DNA of 40,470 bases from Bacilli bacterium. GTDB lineage: Bacteria > Bacillota_I > Bacilli_A > RF39 > UBA660. The notes beneath the pieces were generated by a model, which made no database searches, was not told the DNA's origin, and saw nothing but the letters and a program-made list of their open reading frames with translations. The stretch lies in NCBI GenBank assembly GCA_017477845.1, contig JAFUTR010000033.1, positions 1-40,470 of the forward strand. The letters run 5' to 3'. Of the stretch, positions 40,447 to 40,470 are shown one piece after another (the stretch's first letter is position 1; every line of letters starts with the position of its first letter). Made by a program: the position numbers and the translations under genes.

Positions 40447-40470
40447 ATGACAACTATATCAAATTACAAA
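40447..40470 (+). CDS. Start of a plus-strand gene, cut by the window
   Basis: ATG at 40447 with GAAGGAGGAAATATAA upstream opens a frame reading MTTISNYK to the right edge. Only eight codons are visible, so no identification is possible. Its plus orientation is opposite to nearly all other genes of the element, which suggests either a separate cargo unit or an inserted sequence. Confidence 0.6.

Larger units (their letters stand above)
16136..40470. mobile_element. Putative integrative conjugative element (incomplete)
   Basis: From the interrupted ftsW/rodA-like gene to the right edge the content is that of an ICE: a large serine recombinase next to the junction, small accessory genes, a sigma-like factor, cargo, then type IV secretion genes (CD1108-like, VirB4, PrgI, DUF3846). 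The 74 bases between junction and recombinase stop contain the dyad AAGCAAA...TTTGCTT and two TTTGGGGG copies (16,148-16,155 and about 16,178-16,186), plausible recombinase-binding sequence. Relaxase, VirD4 and the other junction are not in the window, so mobility is inferred and the right limit is unknown. The plus-strand gene at the right edge could belong to it or to something else. Confidence 0.65.

Noticed and set aside
1-40470. Possible Mollicutes-type code (TGA as Trp) because of the AT richness
   Set aside because: Tryptophans are encoded by TGG and several genes (for example the GT2-GT4 fusion and the single-pass protein) end cleanly at TGA with the next gene placed accordingly.
1-40470. 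CRISPR arrays, tRNA or rRNA genes
   Set aside because: No regularly spaced repeats and no cloverleaf or rRNA-like sequence were seen; the boxA-like motif at 18.55 kb is isolated.

Overview
The window is AT-rich and reads with the standard code: TGA is used as a stop and Trp is TGG. The small sigma-like factor, XRE regulators, LCP/VanZ proteins, strong AGGAGG ribosome-binding sites and CD1108/PrgI-type transfer genes point to a low-GC Firmicute (Bacilli/Erysipelotrichia/Clostridia-like, probably a gut lineage). Almost every gene is on the minus strand, so transcription runs right to left.

Region A (about 264-13,909) is a Wzx/Wzy-type surface polysaccharide operon. In order of transcription it encodes a priming sugar-phosphate transferase, a DUF4422 glycosyltransferase, a GT2-GT4 fusion, a Wzy polymerase, a GT2, a Wzx flippase, an acyltransferase, UDP-glucose 6-dehydrogenase, UDP-galactopyranose mutase, a VanZ-like protein, a DUF3048 protein and an LCP ligase. 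The precursors implied are UDP-glucuronate and UDP-galactofuranose. One clear promoter lies at 13,997-14,024, two hairpins flank the mutase gene, and a terminator follows the LCP gene.

Region B (about 14,100-16,135) is a decaying border: two small exported or membrane proteins, gene tails, an ORF6N pseudogene and the last 30 codons of an FtsW/RodA-type gene cut cleanly at 16,135.

Region C (16,136 to at least the right end) looks like an integrative conjugative element inserted in that ftsW/rodA-like gene. A large serine recombinase sits at its left end with three small genes and a sigma-like factor upstream. Next comes cargo (19.2-29.4 kb): two copies of a cassette made of a membrane-anchored HTH regulator followed by a secreted protein of one shared, unrecognised family, plus a second secreted protein, a single-pass protein, two MacB-like ABC transporters, a tandem-HTH regulator and shared promoter elements. 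I regard this as the most likely undescribed system here. Then come transfer genes: a CD1108-like protein ending in a C39-like peptidase, a VirB4 ATPase gene split by a 2.7-kb group II intron (splicing restores 780 codons exactly), PrgI, and several unknown or DUF3846 proteins. At the right is an independently transcribed two-gene module, a four-helix membrane protein plus a TIR-like (ThsB/MTH538-type) protein, probably anti-phage defence. A plus-strand gene starts at the right edge. Relaxase, VirD4 and VirB6 are not in the window.
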